NCBI RefSeq assembly: GCF_000158035.1
Contig: NZ_EQ973490.1
Coordinates: forward strand, 1,519,718-1,576,865
Length of the DNA: 57,148 bases
Direction: 5' to 3'
From: Bacteroides cellulosilyticus DSM 14838
GTDB lineage: Bacteria; Bacteroidota; Bacteroidia; Bacteroidales; Bacteroidaceae
Below are positions 23,687 through 30,120 of this stretch, one piece after another. The position numbers were made by a program, and so were the translations under genes. Numbering within the stretch: position 1 is the first letter of the stretch; every line of letters begins with the position of its first letter. The notes below the pieces were generated by a model, which ran no database searches, had not been told where the DNA came from, and saw only the letters and a program-made list of their open reading frames with translations.

Positions 23687-23739
23687 ATTATAATTCTATG
23701 TTTTCATGTGGATAATGTATTAAGGGTTAAACAATTGTA

Positions 23740-24711
23740 TTACTTTAAGGTGATCACGTTATTTTCTTTGTCTATTTCAATTTTGAAATGATGTATCTTT
23801 TGAATGGTATGTAGTATTTTCTCTATTCCATCTCTTTGACGGAATTTACATGTATAATTTATATCTTTCAATTTGGGATTTGCAATATTGATTGTGACAT
23901 CATAATATAGCTCCAATTTGTTAACAATGTCAGCCAAGCGTTCATTATTAAAGCTGTAGATGCCATTTCTCCATAATAACATATCAGGATTTTTTATATT
24001 GCTGACTGTCAATTTCCCGTCTTGTGCAATGCTTTCTTCATTGGGCCTTAATATAACTTGCTTACTCTTGTAGAACACTTGAACGGCACCTTCAATCAGA
24101 CTTGTCCTGATTTGTTTGCTATCCGGATAGCTATATACATTGAATTTTGTTCCTAATACTTGTATTTTCGCATCTTGAGCCGCTACGATGAAAGGTCTGT
24201 TTTTGTCTTTAGCTACTTCAAAAAAGGCTTCGCCTATAATGGAAACAGTTCTTTCCTTTCCATAAAAATGCGAGGGGTAGGTCAAGGTCGATTGAGCATT
24301 TAACCAGACCACGGTACCATCTTGCAAAGATATACAAGCACGTTGCCCGGCTGGTACATATAAAGTATTGGTTTGCACTTGGAAGTCATCTTGTAGCTTA
24401 TGTGACATCTGCCAAATAGATAGCTGATATGTGCTTATCATTAAAATGAGTATTGCAGCTGCATATTTCATTGTTTTCACCAGCCAAATACGCATTTTTT
24501 TGCTTTTTATCCGTTTTTGGAAATGCTGATAGCTTGTTTTTCCCTCTTTCTTATCTTCTGTGTGTGAGGATAAGTTCAGTAATGCCTGGATATTCTGATA
24601 CTCGGCAAACTGCTTTTTTAGCTCCTCATTTTTCTCTATTTCACGAAGAAGTAGCAACCTCTCATTGGGTGCTAGGCTGTTTTGGAAATATTTTAATATA
24701 CGTTCATCCAT
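23740..24711 (-). CDS. FecR-family anti-sigma factor
   Basis: A 323-residue inner-membrane protein: cytoplasmic N-terminal part (1-77), one membrane helix (about 78-98, TMKYAAAILILMISTYQLSIW), periplasmic FecR domain (about 115-215, YVPAGQRACISLQDGTVVWLN and EAFFEVAKDKNRPFIV), and C-terminal DUF4974 (about 245-323), which binds the STN domain of the transporter. It relays glycan binding at the transporter to the sigma factor encoded 78 bases upstream. Stop is 140 bases before susC; this gap holds the antisense hairpin. Confidence 0.95.
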   Translation of the reverse strand: MDERILKYFQNSLAPNERLLLLREIEKNEELKKQFAEYQNIQALLNLSSHTEDKKEGKTSYQHFQKRIKSKKMRIWLVKTMKYAAAILILMISTYQLSIWQMSHKLQDDFQVQTNTLYVPAGQRACISLQDGTVVWLNAQSTLTYPSHFYGKERTVSIIGEAFFEVAKDKNRPFIVAAQDAKIQVLGTKFNVYSYPDSKQIRTSLIEGAVQVFYKSKQVILRPNEESIAQDGKLTVSNIKNPDMLLWRNGIYSFNNERLADIVNKLELYYDVTINIANPKLKDINYTCKFRQRDGIEKILHTIQKIHHFKIEIDKENNVITLK

Positions 24712-24789
24712 CTTTTTATGACTTAATTCATAGTATAGACGAATGTAGAAAAAGAATCCGCTAAAAGAAAATCACTTTTTTTGTTCAGG

Positions 24790-25353
24790 TTACAAATAAT
24801 ACAGAAAGATAAAAAGAGGAAAATAGTCTTTTAGTTCGTTTCGTAGCTTTTTATAGGCAATTCCCATCTGAGTTTCAACCGTATTAATTGAAATGTTCAT
24901 CTCTTCTGCTATTTCCTTTTGCTTTTTGCCCTCTATCTTACTTTTCAAAAATATCTCTCTACATCTTTCAGGCAGCGAATCTATTACTTTAGAGAGCAAT
25001 TGTTCTACATCATCTTTTTCAAAAATCCCTTCATCTAATTCTCCTAAAGAATAATATTTCATTTGTAAGGTCAATCTATATTCTTCCTGCATTTTATTTT
25101 CTACTTCTTTCTGCACTATTTTGTGCCGTAGAAAGTCAATGCAACGGTTTTTTATAGAAGTGAATAAATAGGCCAGAATATTGATAGGTAGTGGCAATAG
25201 TTCTTTCTTTTCCCAAAAATCGAGGAAAACATCTTGTACTATATTCTCTGCATCTTCATCCGATAAGACATATTCTCGGGCAAAACGTTTCATTTTCGAG
25301 AAATAAGAAAGATAAATCTGTTCAAAATCAATATGTTGTTTCTCTAGTATCAC
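24790..25353 (-). CDS. ECF RNA polymerase sigma factor of the glycan locus
   Basis: A 187-residue sigma-70 family ECF factor. Region 2 (about 10-75) includes DEDAENIVQDVFLDFWEKKE and region 4 (about 125-180) includes LPERCREIFLKSKIEGKKQ and the helix-turn-helix KEIAEEMNISINTVETQMG. Its length and motifs match the Bacteroides glycan-locus ECF group that works with FecR. It is expected to transcribe susC and the rest of the locus when released by FecR. It has its own housekeeping-type promoter at 25378-25407. Confidence 0.95.
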   Translation of the reverse strand: MILEKQHIDFEQIYLSYFSKMKRFAREYVLSDEDAENIVQDVFLDFWEKKELLPLPINILAYLFTSIKNRCIDFLRHKIVQKEVENKMQEEYRLTLQMKYYSLGELDEGIFEKDDVEQLLSKVIDSLPERCREIFLKSKIEGKKQKEIAEEMNISINTVETQMGIAYKKLRNELKDYFPLFIFLYYL

Positions 25354-25377
25354 CTTTCATTTTTTAGATTATGGGAG

Positions 25378-25407
25378 CAAATATAATAAGTTTAGAATGA
25401 TAAGCAA
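25378..25407 (-). promoter_or_regulatory. Sigma-ABfr promoter of the ECF sigma factor gene
   Basis: Read on the minus strand: TTG (plus-strand CAA at 25405-25407), 19 bases, TATATTTG (25378-25385). Leader of about 18 bases to the ATG at 25353. Confidence 0.75.
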
Positions 25408-25440
25408 CTCATAAAATGAGTTTTTTCTCTTATTATACTT

Positions 25441-25592
25441 TTTAGGAGTAAATTCTAAATTGCTTGGTTTGGGGGCAACAATAGGTCAACAATTGCCTAA
25501 CTTGAGACTAAAACTACTAAAACAACGGACTTATAACTGGAGGGGTATTACAAAGAAAAAAGGCTGTATTCCCTTAGGAATCAGCCTTTTTC
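25441..25592. other. Scar of an older related integrated element (attachment-side remnant)
   Basis: This stretch aligns with the sequence just upstream of the integrase gene at the other end of the element (35838-35958). Shared pieces are an arm-type repeat (GGCAACAATAGGTCAACAA at 25474-25492 against the TGAAACA repeats at 35840-35857), ACTAAAACTACTAAA followed by an ACAACGGACTT/GCAACAGACCC-like block and GGAGG, and a hairpin GGCTG-ATTCC/GGAAT-CAGCC. It is a degenerate second copy lying outside the present left repeat, as expected if an earlier relative integrated in the same tRNA and was lost, leaving its integrase-side end. Confidence 0.6.
25560..25592. terminator. tRNA-type hairpin terminator, left copy
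   Basis: AAAAGGCTG / CAGCCTTTTT stem with inner ATTCC/GGAAT; A-run on one side and T-run on the other, so it can work in both directions. Identical hairpin behind the intact tRNA at 35926-35957. It shields the ECF sigma gene from transcription coming out of the element. Confidence 0.65.
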
Positions 25593-25638
25593 TTTGTGGA
25601 CCAGCCTGGGCTTGAACCAGGGACCTCCAGATTATGAG
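25587..25638. repeat. Left attachment direct repeat, carrying the 3' end of the tRNA
   Basis: A 52-base exact copy of 35953-36004. The last 42 bases (25597-25638) equal the 3' half of the CAT tRNA from the anticodon to the discriminator base. Beyond 25638 the match stops, so the tRNA fragment here is not a working gene. This marks one end of the integrated element, whose att-to-att length is 10,366 bases. Confidence 0.9.
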
Positions 25639-25706
25639 GCTCTAATAGTTTCCTTTGGTAATGCATTGATTCTCATTAAGTTAATTAACTCGCTAATAAC
25701 TGATGA

Positions 25707-25724
25707 TGAAACAATAGTGAAACA
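25707..25724. repeat. Integrase arm-type site, left end
   Basis: TGAAACAATAGTGAAACA, two TGAAACA cores 11 bases apart, exact copy of 35840-35857. Such paired short repeats at both inner ends of an element are the usual arm-binding sites of tyrosine integrases (inference). Confidence 0.6.
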
Positions 25725-25990
25725 TCAATTACTGTTACAAAGGTAATGAATTTAATTGTGTATTGCAAATTTAGTCTTTAATTTAGTTAACTAAAAGGCT
25801 GTAATTGAGCGTTTTTTTCTAAGTAACTCAATTGATTGTTGTATGGCTTAATTGCATTACTCTTGATTGTACTATGATTGCATCTCTACTCTAAGTACCA
25901 AGGAAGTCTTTCTTGCTATTAGTTTTTAGTCTTTAATCTAATTACCTTTGTGAAGATTAATTAATTACCAACCTATTTACATTAACCAAA
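25725..25990. other. Gene-free left end of the island with promoter-like sites
   Basis: Holds a minus-strand -7 box (TACCTTTG, plus-strand CAAAGGTA at 25738-25745, TTG 20 bases upstream at 25766-25768) that would read out of the element toward the sigma factor gene; a perfect 14-bp palindrome TTTAGTTAACTAAA (25782-25795); a direct repeat TTTAGTCTTTAAT-YTA (25770-25785 and 25925-25940); and a plus-strand -7 box TACCTTTG at 25943-25950 for the gene at 25991. The palindrome and repeats are candidate operator sites. No coding sequence seen. Confidence 0.5.
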
Positions 25991-26176
25991 ATGAGAGTGA
26001 CAAAGAAGGACAACGCTGTGTATTACATGCCACAAGAAGTTAGGGAGATTGTAACAACAGATGTGACTTACATGCCTGTAACAAGAGAATTGCTAGAGAA
26101 GTATTTCCAGAAGGCTACTAAAGAAGATAAGCGGAAGTTAGTGAAGAAAAAAAAGACACAAGTAGAACGACATTGA
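25991..26176 (+). CDS. Small basic protein of the island, unknown function
   Basis: A 61-residue, lysine-rich soluble protein ending in a KKKKTQVERH-type basic tail. It has its own -7 box at 25943-25950 and its stop codon lies inside a strong terminator, so it is a one-gene transcript, the only plus-strand gene of the island. Its place next to the attachment end would suit an excision or recombination directionality factor, but no winged-helix or MerR-like pattern is visible, so this is only a guess from position. Confidence 0.55.
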   Translation: MRVTKKDNAVYYMPQEVREIVTTDVTYMPVTRELLEKYFQKATKEDKRKLVKKKKTQVERH

Positions 26177-26204
26177 AGCTAATTCAGTGTCGTTCTACCT
26201 TTTT
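26162..26204 (+). terminator. Intrinsic terminator overlapping the end of the small basic gene
   Basis: A 16-bp stem GTAGAACGACATTGAA (26162-26177) / TTCAGTGTCGTTCTAC (26183-26198) with one T-G pair, five-base loop, then CTTTTT. The stop codon TGA is part of the stem. Confidence 0.85.
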
Positions 26205-26212
26205 AGTACATT

Positions 26213-26986
26213 TTACTTCCAAGAGCAATAACATGCCCATTGGTCTCCGTCTTCGTATTCCATAATGACTTTGGTTACATAGCCTTCCTCGTCCGTTGTG
26301 TAGATGTAATCATAATGGTCATAGCCTCGTTCAGTCTTGACTAAATTTGTGAGGCATTTACCATAGAATCCTTGGGCAAAAAGTGTGTTGTTAATTAAAT
26401 CTGGATCAAACACATTGGTTGCTTCACCTAGGAACTGGTAAGGAAGTGAAGTGTAAGACAATTCTGTAGCATCATCATCAATCATAGAAGTGATGTTGCC
26501 ATTCTGCCAGATGAATTTTACTAGTTTTTCGCTGTTAGTATTGTAAGAGTTGCTGTATTCAATGGAAACAAGTTGTTTTGAACTGTCATAATTGTATTTG
26601 ACATTAACGATTGCTTCTCCTTCAGGGTTATACTCAACCTTGCTAGCTATGATGCCATCCTTTAATTCATAGTTGGTTATCCATTTCTCATCAGCACTAC
26701 TGGAAGAGCTTATGTCATAAGCCGTTGCTATGATTCTATTTGCTTCATAAGTAAATTCTGTAATTTCTTGGCGAAGCTCGTATTCATCCCACACTTCCTT
26801 CGTAATTCTTCCTTGGTTATCATACTCAAATGAGGATGCATCCCCAGATTCGTATGTCGCAGAGATGAATTTCTTACTAGTACCGTTATTGCCTTCTCCT
26901 TCATCGTCATCGTCACTACATGCAGTAAAGTTAACACTCATAATTACGGCTACAATCGCCATTCCAATTAATCTTAAAGTTTTCAT
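26213..26986 (-). CDS. Lipoprotein with YD-like repeats, DUF4595-like (island cargo)
   Basis: A 257-residue lipoprotein: signal IGMAIVAVIMSVNFTAC with the lipid Cys near 23, then the acidic SDDDDEGEG linker common in surface-exposed Bacteroides lipoproteins. The rest is beta-rich with repeats of the form FEYDNQGRITKE, VEYNPEGEAI, YNYDSSKQLVSIEY, as in DUF4595 and YD-repeat proteins. Function unknown. It is the most distal minus-strand gene, with a 456-base leader if read from the promoter at 27449-27478, and that leader is the structured RNA described next. As the only surface protein of the island it is the best candidate for a host-changing cargo gene. Confidence 0.7.
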   Translation of the reverse strand: MKTLRLIGMAIVAVIMSVNFTACSDDDDEGEGNNGTSKKFISATYESGDASSFEYDNQGRITKEVWDEYELRQEITEFTYEANRIIATAYDISSSSSADEKWITNYELKDGIIASKVEYNPEGEAIVNVKYNYDSSKQLVSIEYSNSYNTNSEKLVKFIWQNGNITSMIDDDATELSYTSLPYQFLGEATNVFDPDLINNTLFAQGFYGKCLTNLVKTERGYDHYDYIYTTDEEGYVTKVIMEYEDGDQWACYCSWK

Positions 26987-27045
26987 TGTAATAAATCTGT
27001 TTGTGCTTCTACGTTCCTTGCAGAAAGCATTAGTAATAGGTTAAA

Positions 27046-27442
27046 TGAGTGTGAGGAACACAGCAAAGGCTGCACACTCCTTAAAAGAACTGTCAATTGA
27101 TTGGTTAATTCAAACTCTCTGTTTTTTTACATGCTTTTTTAATGTCAACCAGTTCCCAATGGTTGACTGTTACATACAGAAGAAGCGTGGGAACTACTGA
27201 TTATTACCGTCATGAGGCTCTGGACTGCCCATCTCCAAGTAATAAACAATAGCCCACGCCTAATGTAATTATGCAGCCTTCCCATGCACATGAGAAGTTG
27301 ATAACAACAAACTAAGCGTGAGCGTTCTTGCCTATTATCCTTGGAGAATGAAATTGTCCAGATTTCATGACAGGATAATGCTTTAAACGCTCTTCGTTTT
27401 CTTAATAAGTCCTTCCAGCCCTAACGCATTAGGCTTCTGAAA
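27046..27442 (-). ncRNA. Unassigned, highly structured RNA (about 400 nt), independent RNA or long leader
   Basis: A 613-base gap free of genes. Read on the minus strand from the promoter at 27449-27478. Elements in order (plus coordinates): hairpin 27417-27436 (AGCC-TAA/TTA-GGGCT); three perfectly nested stems GAGCGTT/AACGCTC (27386-27392 with 27320-27326), ATTATCCT/AGGATAAT (27372-27379 with 27334-27341) and ATGAAAT/ATTTCAT (27362-27368 with 27348-27354); small hairpin 27297-27308; stem GCGTGGG/CCCACGC (27253-27259 with 27185-27191) enclosing TTATTAC/GTAATAA (27239-27245 with 27201-27207); hairpin GTCAACCA/TGGTTGAC (27160-27167 with 27144-27151); hairpin GAGTGTG/CACACTC (27073-27079 with 27046-27052). 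The loop CTGGAC of the third nested stem is complementary to GTCCAG in the apical loop of the 27201-27245 hairpin (plus 27356-27361 with 27220-27225). The loop of 27144-27167 complements 27189-27195. No U-tract terminator found. I do not recognise the family. Confidence 0.72.
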
Positions 27443-27448
27443 TTGCTA

Positions 27449-27478
27449 CAAAGTTACGAATTTACGTTTGATTAGCAA
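27449..27478 (-). promoter_or_regulatory. Sigma-ABfr promoter of the structured RNA
   Basis: Minus strand: TTG (plus CAA 27476-27478), 19 bases, TAACTTTG (plus CAAAGTTA 27449-27456). Full consensus and spacing. Expected start near 27442. Confidence 0.75.
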
Positions 27479-27599
27479 GAACTATTGTTTATTAATCGTT
27501 GAGGCTGACTTCTACTCAACATTTTAAGGTTAGGAGGAAATTAGCCAAGTCCTCATAAAGGTAGAATTTTAAAAATTTCCTCCCAACCAATTAAAAAGA

Positions 27600-28238
27600 C
27601 TAGGCATTGACAAAGATGTTCTTCACCCGTTGAACTGTGGAGATGCCAATTCCTTGTAACTTGGCTACATTTCTAACAGAGTAGCCCTTCTTTAACAGTT
27701 GAATTACTTCTTTGTACTCTTCCCGTTTCTTTTCTTCCGTTTTGATGCTGCCTGTCTTCCGTCCTAATTTCCCACCTTTGGCAATGTAATTACTCCTACC
27801 GCTGTTCAAACGATAGACAATGTTGCTTCTCTCAATGTTAGACATTTCCGCTAGTATGGTAATCAGAATGGAAACGATAGGATTTACTTTACCATCTGGT
27901 TGAAGTGTGTAAAGTCCCAAGTTCTGAATGTAAACGGAAACTTTGGCTTCATGTAGTACTTCTAATGAGCGAAGCACTTGTAATGTACTTCTGCCCAGTC
28001 TGGAAAGTTCAGATAGTAGCAAGTAATGAACTGAATTAGTAGTACAGTATTCCAAACATTCCGTAAGAACTTGGCGTTCCTCATTCTTCTTTGCACCGCT
28101 TATGTGTTCTTCAAATGTGGCAACTACTTCAATGTCCCGTAAGTTGGCATACTTTCTTAAATCCTCAATTTGTCTGCTTGTGTCCTGTCTGTCACTAACA
28201 GATGAAACACGAGCATAAATCACTGCTTTTGTTCTCAT
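27600..28238 (-). CDS. Serine recombinase, resolvase/invertase family
   Basis: A 212-residue small serine recombinase. The catalytic domain (1-140) has the active Ser12 in YARVSS, LSRLGRST (Arg residues of the active site) and the ERSNIVYRLNSGR segment leading into the long helix; the C-terminal 50 residues hold a helix-turn-helix (YSVRNVAKLQGIGISTVQRVKN). It could resolve dimers or invert a DNA segment of the island. I looked for a pair of inverted recombination sites around it and found none convincing. It ends 158 bases before the start of the structured RNA. Confidence 0.9.
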   Translation of the reverse strand: MRTKAVIYARVSSVSDRQDTSRQIEDLRKYANLRDIEVVATFEEHISGAKKNEERQVLTECLEYCTTNSVHYLLLSELSRLGRSTLQVLRSLEVLHEAKVSVYIQNLGLYTLQPDGKVNPIVSILITILAEMSNIERSNIVYRLNSGRSNYIAKGGKLGRKTGSIKTEEKKREEYKEVIQLLKKGYSVRNVAKLQGIGISTVQRVKNIFVNA

Positions 28239-28329
28239 TTAATTCTTTGATTAAGTTAATAACATAAGGGAATGTATTCAAACCATCTTTCCAGATTAAT
28301 TTGAACACGCTCCCAATTTGAACACATGG

Positions 28330-28455
28330 TTAGCTACCCTTGATAAGAGCGTAGGCAATTAAGAGAGCATAGCCAACCATGATTAAAGGAAATGATAGCA
28401 TAGCCACAAGCATAGTGGCGACAAATAACAATACATAGAATAACTTTTGTACCAT
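28330..28455 (-). CDS. 41-residue membrane peptide
   Basis: Too short for routine gene calls. It begins MVQKLFYVLLFVATMLVAML and is hydrophobic almost to the end (ALIKGS), with one or two short membrane segments. It lies between the serine recombinase and the DUF3871 gene in the same direction. A second peptide of the same kind is at 29551-29688. Such peptides in islands include type I toxins and small membrane modulators; nothing here decides between those. Confidence 0.4.
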   Translation of the reverse strand: MVQKLFYVLLFVATMLVAMLSFPLIMVGYALLIAYALIKGS

Positions 28456-28503
28456 AGTTTCAAGAATTAAGCATTTGACAATTTTGTGTATTCTCAAATA
28501 CCA

Positions 28504-29526
28504 CTAACTTAAAAACCATTGGTATTTCTCATCTCCATGTAAAGCGGCTGCAATTCCAGTAACCAATTCTGTAGCATTGTAAGCCCTGTCCAAGAAAGAA
28601 TCTATGTAACTTGACTTGTTACTACCAGTAAGTAAATTGTAGAACTTCCACATTGATAAGTCATTCCCCAAGCTACTAAAATTCTCATCTTGAATGTAAG
28701 ACTTCGCCACATTGTTAATCTGACTGTCAGTTAGTAACATTCTTGGTATGGCTTTCTGTTGGCTCTGTGGTAATGACTGGTAAAGTCTCATTCTCCCAAG
28801 TAATTGGCAAAACTGGTGTTCCGTTAAGTAAGAGTTGCCAAGTGTTTGCATCAAATGTATGTGCTTGGCTGGATCATAACGGTTGAACAATTCCAAGATG
28901 GCACGGTACAACTCATTCGTATTGGTAACTTCCAAACATGAAAGATACCCGTCAGTTGATACGCACAAGTTCGTACAGACCTTACAGGTAAAGCCAATGA
29001 ATACTTTAAATCGTTCTGCTGTCTTCTTACTGTATAAGTTCGTATGGTTGTACGCACGAACTCCGCCAATAGTAAGAGTCAACCTGTTACCGTTTACTGT
29101 CTCGTAAATCGTAGGAACTTGAATGACAAAAGCGCATCTTTCGTAGTAGATAGTCTTGTCACTTTCCAGTAATTGATTGGCAGGCTTATGGATTGCTTCT
29201 GGTATTCTGCCCTTAATCACATGAGAAACACGAATGTCAGGCAATTCAATTTGTTCACCTTGAAAGAATGTCCTTGCAGCGTCTTGCACAGTTTCAATGA
29301 AAGCCACATGAGATAAGGTAGCCTCATTATCCTTTGCGAATACAGGAATGATACAATCATTTCTTAAATGCTCCAAACTTGCTTCAATCGTGTTGGCTTC
29401 AATGAATAACGGTCTCTTTTCCCTTGTGGGCTGTTCTTCCATTACTAAAGTAGCGTCTTCTGCATACTCACCAAAATTTAAACTTCTCCTTTGTGCCATT
29501 ATTGGCGTAATCTGTAATGTTTCCAT
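28504..29526 (-). CDS. DUF3871 family protein
   Basis: A 340-residue soluble protein. Blocks I know from DUF3871 are LRNDCIIPVFAKDNEATLSH (about 54-73), IRVSHVIKGRIPEAI, TIYYERCAFVIQVP, LTLTIGGVRAYNHTNLYSKK, KVFIGFTCKVCTNLCVSTDG and the C-terminal SLWKFYNLLTGSNKSSYID ending WFLS. The family occurs on Bacteroidetes plasmids and integrated elements and has no settled function; its plan recalls DUF932-type plasmid proteins. Two Cys near CKVCTNLC could bind metal. It is in line with the helicase-like and DGQHR genes. Confidence 0.8.
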   Translation of the reverse strand: METLQITPIMAQRRSLNFGEYAEDATLVMEEQPTREKRPLFIEANTIEASLEHLRNDCIIPVFAKDNEATLSHVAFIETVQDAARTFFQGEQIELPDIRVSHVIKGRIPEAIHKPANQLLESDKTIYYERCAFVIQVPTIYETVNGNRLTLTIGGVRAYNHTNLYSKKTAERFKVFIGFTCKVCTNLCVSTDGYLSCLEVTNTNELYRAILELFNRYDPAKHIHLMQTLGNSYLTEHQFCQLLGRMRLYQSLPQSQQKAIPRMLLTDSQINNVAKSYIQDENFSSLGNDLSMWKFYNLLTGSNKSSYIDSFLDRAYNATELVTGIAAALHGDEKYQWFLS

Positions 29527-29550
29527 AATTTGTAATTCATTAAGTTAGTA

Positions 29551-29688
29551 TTAAAAAGCTCTTCGTCTGAGTGCGAAACACACCACAGTCAGAACAAGTA
29601 AACCAATGAAAAACTGTGGCATTAGGACTACAGGAAGGATTAAGATAACTCCTAGCGTTAATACAATCTTTAATTTCTCCATACGCAT
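29551..29688 (-). CDS. 45-residue membrane peptide
   Basis: Starts at 29688 (MRMEK) or 29682 (MEK). One long hydrophobic stretch (LKIVLTLGVILILPVVLMP... FIGLLVLTVVCFAL) and a basic end RRRAF. It lies 24 bases upstream of the DUF3871 gene, so the two may be translated from one transcript. Same size and character as the peptide at 28330-28455. Function unknown. Confidence 0.4.
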   Translation of the reverse strand: MRMEKLKIVLTLGVILILPVVLMPQFFIGLLVLTVVCFALRRRAF

Positions 29689-30078
29689 TGTTTAAGATTA
29701 GTAATCAGTTGAATGTAGACAAAATGAACGCTTTGCATGAAAGTACTTTCCAATCTCATTACGAATGTGTGTTTTTGTAGTCAGTCTTTAATTATCTGCA
29801 CTTGGCAGAACTGACAAATTAAAAATTTCATTCGTTTGGGGTTGGGAAGCTGTTTCATGTTTAGCTTTCATTTTCCTATTGATTGGTAGGAAGGGTGTGA
29901 AGGGTAACAGAAAAGAAGAGTTTGAGACATACATCTCTTTTAAATTTCCATGTAAGCCATTCTTCTGAAATCAATGTAATCACTTCGTAAGAACGTAAAG
30001 TCTAAATGGAAATGCTTCTCATGCTTGAAGGGGAGGGGGTAGAAATTTAAGTACCTTACATTTTGAGTTGGCATGATA
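29689..30078. other. Gene-free stretch between helicase-like gene and membrane peptide
   Basis: No gene or full promoter seen. It holds a hairpin at 29780-29815 (outer GTCAGT/ACTGAC, inner TCTGC/GCAGA) and a spaced inverted repeat ATTTCCAT/ATGGAAAT (29944-29951 with 30006-30013). These could be part of a leader or a protein site for the genes at 29688 and 29526. Confidence 0.4.
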
Positions 30079-30116
30079 CAAAAAAGCCCCAAACCTTATG
30101 AATGGTCTGGAGCTTT
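30079..30116 (-). terminator. Intrinsic terminator of the helicase-like gene
   Basis: Minus strand: AGCTCCAGACC / GGTTTGGGGCT (with G-T pairs) followed by TTTTTTG, 5 bases after the stop codon at 30121. Confidence 0.8.
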
Positions 30117-30120
30117 AATC

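Noticed and set aside
27046..27442. The structured RNA being tmRNA, RNase P RNA or a retron msr-msd
   Set aside because: No tag-peptide frame ending in ALAA, no tRNA-like end, no RNase P core such as GAGGAAAGTC, and no reverse transcriptase gene in the island.
26987..27599. Invertible promoter controlled by the serine recombinase
   Set aside because: The inverted repeats here are short, nested and paired with internal loops; no two matching sites flank the promoter with a recombinase-type core.
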